NCBI GenBank assembly: GCA_034440575.1
Contig: JAOTOL010001642.1
Location: forward strand, 2,854,501 to 2,918,500
Source: Imbricaverruca yamaguchii
Taxonomy: Eukaryota > Arthropoda > Thecostraca > Neoverrucidae
Reading direction: 5' to 3'
Length of the DNA: 64,000 bases
Below the pieces are notes generated by a model. The model saw only the letters and a program-made list of their open reading frames with translations. It was not told the origin of the DNA and ran no database searches. The translations under genes were made by a program, and so were the position numbers. Below are positions 11,660 through 22,209 of the stretch, in pieces. Numbering within the stretch: position 1 is the first letter of the stretch; each line of letters starts with the position of its first letter.

Positions 11660-13365
11660 CACTAGTCAGCGGATCGAAATAACTTTTGAATTATTTGTCA
11701 TCTAGAACATTGTGCTCTGTTGACAATAGTCTCTCCCGTTTCCTACTTAAAGCATGAAGGGTGGTGCATGACGACGATCTAGCCTAAGCGGGTTGCTCCT
11801 TCACAAGTTACTTAAGTAAAATTATTTCATTTTAAGGCATCTTTTTTCCACGTAGAAGGCAGTTCCCTGCCGCTCTCCACCGCGTCGCGACAAAAGTCCA
11901 GACCAAAGGGTGGAACCCATTTATTGCTGTTGTGTGGTAGACAAGTATCCCGGGTGCAGAACTGGACGACATCTACACATTCTGAAACATTTCTGGGCAT
12001 TCCTGAATGGAAAGGTCCGCGCCCGACCAAGCGAGATCTGTGCGAACGGCGAGAATACGAATATGCATTGCGTCCAACGGGCTCAAACGAAATGCTGACT
12101 AGCATGCATGTTGATTACATATTCAAGCATGTTATTGACTAGGTATGCACCTCATTACAATTGAAATATACTTTTGACTAGGCATGCATGTTGATACATT
12201 TGAAGCAAACGGACTAAACACGCACGTCGCCGTATCTCTGAGTAAATTATCACGAGTTACAAGGCGGTACGATCGTTACACGAGCCACATCTTGTCGGTC
12301 GTGCCAGAGTGATGAGCGTACCAGCAGCTCACCCAACCCTTGGCCTGCCACAAGAAAGGTGTGCTGCACTACGGGAAGCGAGAGTTGCCAGGTTGAATAG
12401 TCCTATGGGAGTTTCGTGCTGCATCAGCAATCCGACACAGTTTGCATATCAGTATGTCCTTTTGTTCCTCATTGCATTTGGTTTCTGTCACGTTCCAGTA
12501 GTCTGTTCGTCGTCCCTTCTTGAGTATGGAATGCCAATGACAATCTGGCGGCGTGCATGTCTGATGTCTGATGCGTACACATGTCATACACAAGCATACA
12601 TATGTCGAAATGTTGGATACCGACTTCCAAGATGACGCTTTCCGGTAACGATAAACTACAAACGAACTAGCGAATAAACAAAGTAATGAACCACAAACTA
12701 GCGAACAAACCAAAACCACCGATCCGAGTCGCGCCGAAGCGCGCGAATCATGACTGGCAGTGCACCGCACCGGCCGCGTCTCTAGCATCATCCGCCGGGC
12801 GGCAGAACGTCCACTCAATGTACCCACCATGCCACGCTGGCGGCGTCCAAAGAGCCAGCCGCGTCACGACAGTCGTGCTGATGATTTTCCCGACTATGGG
12901 CGAACACAACGCCCCGGGGGTCGATGTCCGAGCACGCCGGGCCGGCGCTGGATGCTGCCACTGCCCGCACCACGCCAGCCGGCGCAAGGATGCCGGCCGA
13001 CTAGAACTACTGCGGCACCAGACGATTCTGAAGATAATGTAAACTACCCCAAGACACACTGTGCAGGCGCGTGCTGCCATGATGGGACTAGGAGACACCG
13101 CAGGACGCACGCTTGAGCTGAGGAGTGTGCACACATGAGTAGGTTGTCGCACGACGCAATACGAGTGCATACAGACACCTCATGAGACGACAAATTTGAT
13201 GTGAAAGTGCATACGGCCAGTTTAACCATAAGACAACACTGGAGTGTAAACGGCCAGCGTGATACTGATAAACATCACTGGGGTGTAATCAGCTCCATGC
13301 CGAGACAAGCACAGCGCTTATACCGCCAGCTACGGACTGAGAACGTCTCGGGTAAGTTCAGTGCT
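11660..13365. other. Unassigned sequence with a CpG-rich core
   Basis: At 12090-12215 a unit of roughly 70 bp containing GACTAGGCATGCATGTTGAT is repeated two to three times. From 12720 to 13060 the DNA is CpG-rich and open in several frames, but no domain is recognisable on either strand. No gene is called. Confidence 0.3.
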
Positions 13366-13367
13366 GT

Positions 13368-13368
<1 letters not shown>

Positions 13369-13400
<32 letters not shown>
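13369..13400. repeat. (CA)n microsatellite
   Basis: About 16 uninterrupted CA dinucleotides. Confidence 0.95.
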
Positions 13401-13401
<1 letters not shown>

Positions 13402-13613
13402 TCCGCGGTCACAGATGCGCGAGACGATCGCACGGAGGGCTGGACGAGCGTTGCGTCGGGCCGCCCGTAGTGTAGCTTCTCACGTGTCCTGGCGCAGGAA
13501 GGTCGTGCGCCGGCCACCATGAGTTGGTAATGCGCGGCGTGCGGCCGACCCGACACAATTTCAGGAGACAGCCCCCGCTCAATATCACCGCCTGCTCGTG
13601 GCCAACTAGTCTC

Positions 13614-13945
13614 GAGGTGATGTCACGACTGGACAGTCACTAAGGGTGGCTTAGAAAGGTGATGTCACGACCAGGCAGTCGTCAAAGGTGGCTTAGAACG
13701 GTGATGCTACGACTAGTTAGTCACCAAAGGTGGCTTAAATTGGTGATGTACGACCAGACAGTTACCAAAGGTGGCTTAGAGGGGTGATGCTACGACCAGG
13801 CAACCACCAAAGGTGGCTTTCAGGGGTGATGTTACGACCAGTTAGTCACAAAAGGTAGCTTAGAGGGGTGGAGTTCCGACCAGACAGTCGCCAAAAGCTA
13901 CCAAGGTTACGGCCAGGTATTCGCCAAAGGTGGCTTCGACAATCA
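13614..13945. repeat. ~46-bp minisatellite, about 7 copies
   Basis: Each unit has GGTGATGTCACGACCAG, then CAGTCACCAAAGGTGGCTTA, with substitutions and small deletions between copies. It lies in the 3' flank of TMEM35. Confidence 0.9.
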
Positions 13946-14113
13946 CCGACTATCTGTCTCGACACGAATGAATTTCAACCAAATATCCACCGGACTCGAC
14001 AAAATGTAATTGTACGATTGGAACTATGTATAGATGAAAGCGTGCAATACTGACAGCTGCCAGCGAACCTTTTGTTTGTGGTCAAGCACCAAGTCAACGT
14101 ATGGACACGTACT

Positions 14114-14155
14114 TAGCAGGCCTGGCGCGGTGACAACTGTGCGCCAGGCCTGCTA
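14114..14155 (-). other. Perfect 15-bp stem-loop in the TMEM35 3' flank
   Basis: TAGCAGGCCTGGCGC (14114-14128) is exactly complementary to GCGCCAGGCCTGCTA (14141-14155), with a 12-nt loop. It lies about 230 bases past the TMEM35 stop codon, so it may be in the 3' UTR of that gene. Confidence 0.7.
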
Positions 14156-14387
14156 CCCACTACCAAATTTCATCGACTGCCACACTCACCATCAAACTCC
14201 AGCGCTCTGCATCTGAAAAGCGCGATCAGAACACCATCGCAGAACAAATGCGCCCCAAGAGAGCGCGAGCGACGCATTTCGCACCTGACCACAAGCCCGC
14301 CACGTCGCACCTGACCACTGCCTCGTCATCAGTCCGAATGTGTAAGCATGTTTGTTTACCGGATCCAAGTCCGCTCGCTGGCGACCA

Positions 14388-14713
14388 TCACTCGGTCTTG
14401 AGAGTCTTGGCGTCACCGGACGAGGCGGCGGTGGCGGCGGTCACGGTAGCGGCGGTGCCGGTGGCGCCGACAATGGTGGCGGGGGCGGCGGCGGCGGCGG
14501 CGGCGGCGGCCGAGGCGGCCGAGGCAGCGCAGGACAAGGCGGTGCGCTCCTGCCGTCGCACTTGGTAGTCGACAATCAGACGACAGACGAGCATGAAGAG
14601 GAACACGAGCGACGGGGCCGTCCGCTCGAACCGGTCGCCCACCATGAAGTGGGTGTACATGGTGAAGAGCATCATCATCAGCAGCAGCATGTTGGCCGTC
14701 TGCTTCATGCGCT
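14388..14713 (-). CDS. TMEM35: TMEM35 coding exon 3 (C-terminal)
   Basis: The acceptor ATCCACAG is followed by AGCGCATGAAG, completing Lys84 and reading RMKQTANM, TM3, VGDRFERTAPS, TM4 and an Ala-rich tail to a stop at 14388. The tail is produced by GGC/GCG-type triplets (about 14481-14525 on the plus strand), so its length may vary. GC content is far above that of exons 1 and 2. Confidence 0.9.
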
Positions 14714-17700
14714 CTGTGGATGACAAACAAACCATGGCTTAGTGGCTTAGTTAATCACACTCAGGTTGCTGTGTATTGTGGTGCCTCAAGAACCAGCTTG
14801 ATACCTTAGCGGATGTTCGTTGAATAACTATTGGTTCTATTTTGTTTAATACAACGAAGAATGGCTCTTAAGTGCTCCAGGGTTTTAGACATTGCGTGAG
14901 ACGAAATGTACGACCCTCAATATACCAGGAGGTGCTGAGTTTACATCAAAAGTAACGTTAGGGGTTATGCTATATTACCCAACGTTTCGGCCAGGGGCCA
15001 TCGTCAGGAGTGATGTCAGATCGTCAGATTACTCCTGACGATGGCCCCTGGCCGAAACGTTGAGTAATATAACATAACCCCAAACGTTACTTTTGATATA
15101 AATCCAGCACATCCTGGTATATTGAGGGTCGTACATTTCATCTCACGCAAGGTTCTATTTTGCTCCTTTAAATAGTCATTTTTTTTTAACTACGAGCATG
15201 TTTAACCATTCCTCATATATATCTATTCCACGTGAACTTGTATCCACTGTGTTATCGTATTACGACCGAGAGACGATCGAGAGCGAAGCACGAGTCAGTC
15301 AACTCACGTGCAAATACGACCAGCCCACCTGGTCCCACCCGGGACAGACCCAGTGGTGTTCTTCTTCAGCCGCATGCCAATTTCCGTTCCCCTCGCTTAG
15401 AATAAAGCCGCGATACAAGTTTTCATCAGCACCAGCTTTGGTTGGTTATTGGAGTTTAGGGACGCATCGACTACATCAGTCATACAGCACCCATTGCACC
15501 AGCTTTTATACCGATATATCCTCTCAAGCACTTACAACTTTACCAGCCATGAGTGCTGTATAACCACTGCAGTTGGTGCGCCATAAAACCCTAATAACCG
15601 ACACCCTTAGCAGGCAGACAGGGCTGTGTGGCGGTACTCGCCGTGTTCGTACAGCGTGTCACGGTACATTTAGTGAGTCGGCGTCTGGTCTGGATGAGAT
15701 GACCAGGAGCAGGCAGCTGCAGCCTACCCACAGCTGTTGTGTTGTCAATGTTGTAATGTCCATCACTGCGTGCAGGCGGATGTCTCTCAGACCAGATATT
15801 TCCCACGTTCCTCCAGCGCTCTGAATGACGTATTACACCGACAAATAAACTTCACCCCTTCAAGCACATTTCTACATGCACACTGCACAACTTACTGGAA
15901 GGCAAGAATGCCAGGCATGCACCACATGAGATCTCCAGGCCACCCACAAAGCTGCGATATTGCTTGCTTTGAATCTTGATGTTGTACGTCTTCAGAAGTG
16001 GAATGACCTTCGAATACTTCACAAACTCCCGTTTCTGAAAAAGTACACCTGTATATTCGCCATTTTCACACAGTATGACATCACGAAATGAAGTGAACAC
16101 GGTTAAATACTCGTTGTTTGTGATTGGCCTTACGACACATCGACCGTTGAGTCATGTAGCGTCGCCAATCTCTCACGCCGATTGGCCGAGCGAATAGTAG
16201 CGACAGGCGAGACTCGAACCCATAACCTTTCGATTGTGAGACAAGCAACTTACCCCTAGACCACTTGTCCCCACGGTTAAATACTCGCAGCGCAGTACCT
16301 AGCGACAATAACCAATGGCAGGAGATGATACTGAAAATAGCACAGATGTAGCCAACGAATGCTTGCATACAGGCTGATATGCCACTGAGAGAACAGATAT
16401 GGTGAGAAATAGTCAGGAAAACAGCATCCAAGGACGTTATGATTTTAGTTACATTTCCCTGCCTTCTGTATATGATGTATCTGATGTAGTATCTGATGAT
16501 AATTAGAGTATGATAAGTTGTGAAATTATCATGCTAAACTGTATTTTATGCAAGCCAACCAAAATGCATTAAAATTATCAAGGATGCAACAAAGGATTTT
16601 GCATGAAGCAGAATGACAACATCAGCATTGTTGAAGTATTATTGAACTGCAGGCGTCAACTTTATCTTGAACCATAAAGCATAGCACTACATAGTTTGTG
16701 CCTTCTGTATATGATGTATCTGATGTAGTATCTGATGATAATTAGAGTATGATAAGTTGTGAAATTATCATGCTAAACTGTACTTTATGCAAGCCAACCA
16801 AAATGGATTAAAATTATAAAGGATGCAACAAAGGATTTTGCATGAAGCAGAATGACAAAATCAGCATTGAGAAAATATTATTGAACTGCAGGCATCCACT
16901 TTAACTTGAACCATAAAACAGAGCACTACATAGTTTGTGCAACAGCATCAAAACGAAATGCTTTGTGAAGTACCTGCCCATTCCTGTTAGCTCCCCTATT
17001 TGTTCGAGAGGAGAAAACATATGATCTGGCTGGAGAACTAATTTTGTATTGGGCCAGCTATCACTACTGCTGATCCCCACCCCCCACTGCACCCCCACTT
17101 CCCAGGCTCTGCCATGCTTGTTTGGGTTTTGCTACCTTTTTAATGATTTTACTTATACACCATGTGGTGCACCTTTAAACTCTGGAACTTCACAATCAGA
17201 TCCTGTCACACTGATTGTGCTATTGTGCTAGGACAATACATACATAATCCTGCATCATATAACTCACCATGAACCACACTAAATGTACCAACTGTGCTAG
17301 CTAGCAAACAGGATGCACTAATCACCCTGCCGAAGCTTCAGCATAGCTCAGTATCATTCAGACATTGTACAATATTTCTGGAAGCCACCAAAATGGCTGA
17401 TTTGGTTCAAAATTGAAGCCCAAAGAATGAGCTCTTGCTTTAAAAATAGGTCCACAGTTGAAAATGGAGATGTTGTTTTGAAATTGGCTAATAATCATCC
17501 ATACATCTACACCTAACAATTTACAGTGAAAATATAATGCAGGTTTTCTTGCCTGATAAAGGGATTATCTTAAAGGAACAAGAAACTAAACATATAATTT
17601 AAGCATGCATGAAATGTTACCAATAATTATTGCCTTACAATTTACACAGACAATTGCAAATCAATAGGAAGTTGGTACTGCACAGGACACAAAATCATAT

Positions 17701-19489
17701 TAATGATGGGAAAGTTTGGTATTATTGTGATTTTAAAGTGGTTACAAGACAAACTATCTCACATTCTTACCTGTGTCAAGCAAACAAAGAAGCTAAGCTA
17801 TGCTCATTTTTTTTATTTAGAAAATGTTTCAAACTTTCTGCCTTTTTCTTCTTCAAAAGAGGATAGGCTTGGTTAGTCTTTCTTAAGCTGGGAAATCATG
17901 ATTTTCATGGTTGAAACATTTATTTTTTGCATTCCCATTCTTAACAGGGAGGCTAGGTTGGGTAAGGTGTTCAATGAACTGCATTGGTCATGCAGCATAC
18001 TTTAACATTAAAAGAGCAGCATGCACTACACAGACAATACACACACCACATACACTGAGTATGCTGGAATTGTGTGAAATTGTGTGGAAAGAAAGAATCA
18101 TATAAAAATTAAATGTCTTGATGAATTCTGAAGATTTTGGACCACTGCTTAATCAGCTACTCTCTTATATTTTGGGTTGGTTGGTTATTTGGGCTTAGGG
18201 GCACATCAACTGCTTTGGTCATACAGTGCCCATCTAATATTTTGGGCATGTGATTGGTGAAGATGTTTGGTCAAAACTGTGTACATGGCATGCATCTTTT
18301 GGCTAGAAGTAGGGTACAAGTCATGCTGATTTCAGTACCAAATATCCATAGGGTATCAGTCATTAGTACATTTATCAGTTGATATATACAAACCAACATC
18401 AGTAGGTTATATGTTTTATCATAATTTAAGGTACCCATGAGGCAAGTCTTAATACCTTTTACCTTCATGAAGCAAGCAATAGGGTTGTTTGGTTTAAAAC
18501 ATAACTTGGGCATTTCTTTTAGTTGAACAATATCATAGATGTTTTGTGAACTTGTTCACCAAACAAATGGAATTTGCTTTCTTCAAGAACAGATCAGGCT
18601 AGTATAAGCTAGGCTATGTGGGGTTGGATCTTATTTGAAAAATTAAGAAAGAAAACATTATTTGACAATTTGATTTTTCAAAGGATTCTTACTTTCATAC
18701 ATGGAAGGTACCTTAGTCTTGGTATGATCACAGATGAGATCATTAATGATTGATTAAGTCATGAGATCATTAGTTATTTGGGCTTTAGGGAACTTCAACC
18801 AGAATTGATCATTCTCACCACATTAGATCATTAATGAGGTCCTTAGGTTTCCATAATCAAGCACCTGGATTGCTTAGATTACTTTAGACATGGCCATCAC
18901 ATTTTTTCACACCATCAGGTGATATTTTCCATTTGACATGGGGTACTGTCCTCCTTGCTCATTGATTTCACCCCTATCAAGCTGAAGCTTCACCAGTTGG
19001 CCAGTGGGCCAGTAGGTACAAATTGTTTTGGGGAAGCTTTGACCATCAAGTCATTCAGACCCACCAACCAACATAAAGTGACACACATGATGCAATCAAT
19101 CAAGATTATTGGTCATGTCACTGCAAATCAATGCCATGTTTCTACTCAGCACCTCAGAAAACAGGTTGAGCAAAATATGCCTAGATACCTACAATCCTGC
19201 TGAAAAATGATGAATATTGCAATTCTTCAAATTCACATAATCTCCATGAGTTTAATAGTTATGTGATATCATGCAATTAGGTAGGCAGGTACCTACAAGA
19301 AGTGAGAATACTTCACAATGAATATCATTGACACCCAACATCAGCATGCACTCAACAGGAGATATTGAAATCACTTACCAGTTCTCTATGTAGCTCTGCA
19401 TTTATTTTTGGAGTTATTTTTGTCAATCCAACAAAAATAAAAAACAAGCCAAGAAAAATTGACAGGGTTTTCAAAACCAATGAAGCCAT
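14388..19489 (-). CDS. TMEM35: TMEM35/NACHO-like membrane protein (3 coding exons)
   Basis: Coding exons are 19489-19379, 16034-15896 and 14713-14388 (111, 139 and 326 bp), spliced in phases 0 and 1 with GTAAGT donors and CAG acceptors, giving 191 aa. The product is a four-helix protein of the DoxX-like TMEM35 family. In vertebrates TMEM35A (NACHO) is an ER chaperone for assembly of neuronal nicotinic acetylcholine receptors. Residues 7-24 form TM1, with the family motif LGLFFIFVG followed by KITPKIN. Residues 66-81 (GGLEISCGACLAFLP) form TM2, 90-108 TM3 ending in the conserved VGD, and 115-131 (SLVFLFMLVCRLIV) TM4. The tail (134-191) is Ala-rich from a GCC/GGC repeat and is unlike the vertebrate tail. 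The start is the first ATG before the hydrophobic stretch. Family assignment is strong; receptor-chaperone function in this species is inference. No AATAAA was found close to the stop. Confidence 0.92.
14893..15149. mobile_element. Foldback (inverted-repeat) element in TMEM35 intron 2
   Basis: Two arms of about 115 bp, differing by few substitutions, are inverted around a short centre (GATGTCAGATCGTCAG). The arm ends are GCGTGAGACGAAATGTACGA and its complement. Near the centre each arm carries CTGACGATGGCCCCTGGCC followed by GAAACGTT. The transcript would form one long hairpin. Confidence 0.9.
15440..15495 (+). mobile_element. ~55-bp insertion with 11-bp target-site duplication
   Basis: A 56-bp insert begins GGTTGGTTATTGGAG and ends CATACAGCACCCATT. 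It is flanked by GCACCAGCTTT on both sides (15429-15439 and 15496-15506). It lies in TMEM35 intron 2. Confidence 0.8.
15896..16034 (-). CDS. TMEM35: TMEM35 coding exon 2
   Basis: The acceptor TTTTTCAG precedes AAA CGG GAG, and the donor is CCA|GTAAGT. It encodes residues 38-83: KREFVKYSKVIPLLK, the hydrophilic loop, then TM2. The exon ends one base into codon 84 (Lys), which the next exon completes. Confidence 0.92.
16114..16271 (-). mobile_element. tRNA-derived SINE with 16-bp target-site duplication
   Basis: CACGGTTAAATACTCG occurs exactly at 16098-16113 and 16272-16287, bracketing a 158-bp insert. On the minus strand the insert starts GGGGACAAGTGGTCTAGGGG (A-box-like), continues TTGTCTCACAATCGAAAGG and has the B box GGTTCGAGTCT. 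The head resembles tRNA-Val(CAC), but its stems do not pair well, so it is not a working tRNA gene. A tRNA-unrelated body follows and ends AATCACAAACAA. It sits in TMEM35 intron 1. Confidence 0.8.
16459..16941. repeat. 242-bp tandem duplication in TMEM35 intron 1
   Basis: The block beginning CCTTCTGTATATGATGTATC at 16459 recurs at 16701 with few differences and continues to about 16941. Each copy ends with CACTACATAGTTTGTGC. Confidence 0.9.
18177..18232 (+). mobile_element. ~55-bp insertion with ~14-bp target-site duplication
   Basis: A 56-bp insert begins TTGGTTGGTTATTTGGGCTT and ends CATACAGTGCCCA. It is flanked by TCTTATATTTTGGG (18163-18176) and TCTAATATTTTGGG (18233-18246), one mismatch. 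Its CpG sites relative to the 22210 copy have become TG/CA. Confidence 0.8.
18773..18824 (+). mobile_element. ~52-bp diverged insertion with 9-bp duplication
   Basis: The insert begins GTTATTTGGGCTTTAGGGAA and ends CTCACCACATT, with AGATCATTA on each side (18764-18772 and 18825-18833). It is the most diverged of the copies with flanking duplications. Confidence 0.6.
19379..19489 (-). CDS. TMEM35: TMEM35 coding exon 1
   Basis: It encodes residues 1-37, starting at the ATG at 19489-19487 and ending in HREL before the donor GTAAGT (19378-19373). It contains TM1 and the GLTKITPKIN segment. The exon has no CpG and lies in a tract without CpG. Confidence 0.9.
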
Positions 19490-19760
19490 GACTCTCCTTT
19501 AACTTTGCTGAAAGCTGCTTTTGTGGTACTTTGAGTGGTTAGACTAGTACCAATGCCAGTATACCTAGATACTTAGGTAGGCTCCTACCTATGTATGGAT
19601 ACTGTTAGATTGTACAATTATGCAGATTTGGCATATATTTTGGGGGGCTGAGTTAAATAAGTGAGGTTTGTGCATCCATTGCTTAGGCACAACTGGCTTG
19701 CTCTTCTTTATCTTAATATCAAGATATTTTCAACAAAACTTGTTTTTTAACAACTACCAA

Positions 19761-20580
19761 TCGCGAAGCATCTGAAGGATACGTGCTATGGCCATACGTT
19801 GTATTCCGAAAAAGGTTAAGTAGGCCCCCAATGCGATGCGAACACCAAATCCTAAAAATACACTGTGCACCGGGGCACGGACACATATTTCCGGGGAACT
19901 CCAATATCGTTTGGAAACCGGTGACGTCACATGGGCTGGACAACTGCTCAGCCCCGTAGGCGCTCCAGCCAAACTTACGTGTTTTCCACACATTTCCGAC
20001 ATTAAATACCATAAAAGTTGCACAAAACCGAGTTCATTGGAAAGCTTGAAGAGTTGTCTACGAATATAAGCCTTATTTTCTCCTAACTCAAGGAATTTTT
20101 GCTTCAACTCACGCTGACTACATTCATGTAGGGCGCTGCAGGAATCGCGCGGTGCCGCGGGTAGTAGCATTGTGATGAGACACCCACTGAAGATCACGGC
20201 CGGGAAGGAGGAGTAGGAGCAAGTAAGAGATAACTGTTGCAACATGATTCTTCCCCACTCGGTACAGGGCGTAAACAAGGGTGAAGGCACTTGGGGCATG
20301 TGTCTATCATGGGAAGGTGGAAGCCCTCCGACCAGGAAAATGCGCCAACATTATATTTAGGCTGCCGGTGGAGGTATATGTAGATACGGAACCTGCAGCT
20401 GGTTTATAGGATTTTTCCCATTTTCCATAAATATGCGTCTATATCAGAGGTGTTCTTTTATATATATTTGAGGGGCAAATGCTTCCTCAATGTTGGCTCT
20501 GTCCCGTAATAATTTATACTTTTAATTAACATTTGGTACCATGGAGCATGTGACCTATCGATGTGAAACTTCCCTTAACT
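19761..20580. repeat. Dispersed repeat, copy 1 (also at 29990-30745)
   Basis: Long blocks are shared with 29990-30745, for example GGAGGAGTAGGAGCAAGTAA, GATAACTGTTGCAACAT and TAATAAATTATACTTTTAA-like sequence. A minus-strand open frame (20299-19754) aligns with one at 30335-29826 (shared ELSNE, SEM.GKH and AP/AAPT blocks), but no known domain is visible. It starts sharply where CpG reappears. Confidence 0.75.
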
Positions 20581-20639
20581 TTGTGAATTTAGCACCTAAA
20601 TATTATATGGTATAACAATCACAATAATATACATGCACA

Positions 20640-20730
20640 TGCATATATACATAGACATGTATATATATAAATATTTATACATATAAATATAAACACACAC
20701 ATACATATATATATGTATATATATGCCGGC
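20640..20730. repeat. TA/TACA-rich microsatellite
   Basis: Irregular ATATACATATA and ACACACATACATATAT sequence at the end of the dispersed repeat. Confidence 0.85.
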
Positions 20731-20749
20731 CATTTTATATATAAAAACT

Positions 20750-22195
20750 TGCCGATAATTTCAGAAGTATTTGAACAGGAGGGAGAGGGTTGAAATCCAC
20801 TGACTTCGGAACGATGGTCATGTGCTTGGTATCTTGCAGCGCCAAATTAAGTTGTTCCTACTCATCTCAGCATAAGATAATAATGGGTACTTATGAAATA
20901 TACTGGTCGAAATCCGGCGACTATTTCCATGAATATTGCTTGAGCCACTTCGAAATCCGTTTGCCCCCGCATGCAAATATTAGGTACGCTGTCCACGATA
21001 CTCTATCTCGGGTGTGTGAACTTCGAGTCTTAATCACTGAAAAGTGCTTACTTAGACCTCCAATGTAAAATCCTGCTCCTGAAATATAGGTGCTTCTGTT
21101 GTTAGGGAAGGGAAGGTGGTGCGAACAGTAGGAGCAGTTCCTCCTACAACCCCAAAGCACTGCAGCTTAACGTTGTTGATTCCTTGGTTTTTCAAGCACA
21201 CATTTTGAGACATCTGGATAAAAAGCTTTAATTTGCCCGTGCACCAGCTTTGAAGGCCTGTTGATAGCATTGACCATGAGTGTATCCCAGAGTGAGGCGA
21301 CAGGGTGACCAACTCCCTCCCTGAAGTGATGAAACTTCAATTGGAATTGACCTGAAATTTGATACTCAGCATACTGAAGCTTATAATATTGGTATAAATG
21401 TATACAGATATGTGTCAGCCCCTTCTCCCACACCATTTTGAAATAAGGGAAAACCACACATATTATTAATGCTCCAATATTACTATCAGGTATTTATACC
21501 AATTTTTGCCACACAATTTTGGAATAAGGGTGCCACACATATGATTAATGCTCTAGCATTACATCCAGGTACTTTTTCCAAATGCTGAAATTATTTTCTA
21601 TCGGAAAAGTTGACCTTACTTGTCAGAAAAAGCTGTCGCTTAGTGTTCTATTCATCTTTTTAGGCATGCATAGTCACAAATTATCTTCTTAATAGCTTCC
21701 TTATTACTCCAATTGGGCCAATTGTTATCCCAAGTGCATTCGTGTGCCTTTTCCTTTAGAGGCCATGTATCTTTGTGAACCAGCTGATGCACACAATGCA
21801 CCTCAAGTAACTAAGATTTATTGTTTATGATGTGACCATGCAAAAGGAATGCTCCAATGCATATGCAGTCCAGTAAGAAAATTGCATTAATTATGCATGG
21901 TAATTCATAAGCAAATTAATGCATGTATCTCGGATACCTCCCACTTAAGCTACAGCATACTTTACCTTCTTATTGCTTAACACGCGCCCTGGAGGGCCCA
22001 TGAAATTTACGCGCACTGGAGGGGGGCGGATTCGCCCCCCTTAAAATATCGGTTCCCATTAAGGCTAGACAAACTAAATTCGCAGGGTGGATGGGCACGA
22101 TAGTTAACTCTATTTTGTACAAATTTCGTGACCTTAGGTCAATATCTTCAGGGACAAATGAGGTCAAAATAACAAAATTTTCTGGTTTTGCGTGG
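20750..22195. other. Intergenic, no gene recognised
   Basis: A unit of about 90 bp (CACACCATTTTGAAATAAGGG and CACACAATTTTGGAATAAGGG) is duplicated at about 21430-21560. At 22019-22045 a G-run/C-run palindrome GGGGGGCGGATTCGCCCCCC occurs, which recurs in variant form at 57099 and 58026. No coding sequence is recognised. Confidence 0.35.
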
Positions 22196-22209
22196 CTTGG
22201 CTTGTCATT

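Larger units (their letters stand above)
17335..19760. other. 2.4-kb tract with no CpG dinucleotide
   Basis: Reading line by line I find no CG between the CCGAAG at 17333 and the TCGCG at 19761. The tract contains most of TMEM35 intron 1, exon 1 and about 270 bp upstream, and two ~55-bp insertions whose usual CGs are TG/CA. The base composition is AT-rich but C and G are plentiful, so the absence is specific to CpG. Confidence 0.85.

Noticed and set aside
12748..13170. Overlapping 118-140 aa frames on both strands
   Set aside because: CpG-rich DNA open in several registers; no motif, no clear start or splice context.
14388..14735. Start of TMEM35 exon 3 frame at the upstream Met (MVCLSSTERMKQ...)
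   Set aside because: The residues before RMKQ come from intron sequence; the CAG acceptor at 14716-14714 joins in frame to exon 2.
16191..16271. Functional tRNA-Val gene
   Set aside because: Acceptor, anticodon and T stems do not pair well, and the sequence is the head of a longer insert flanked by a target duplication.
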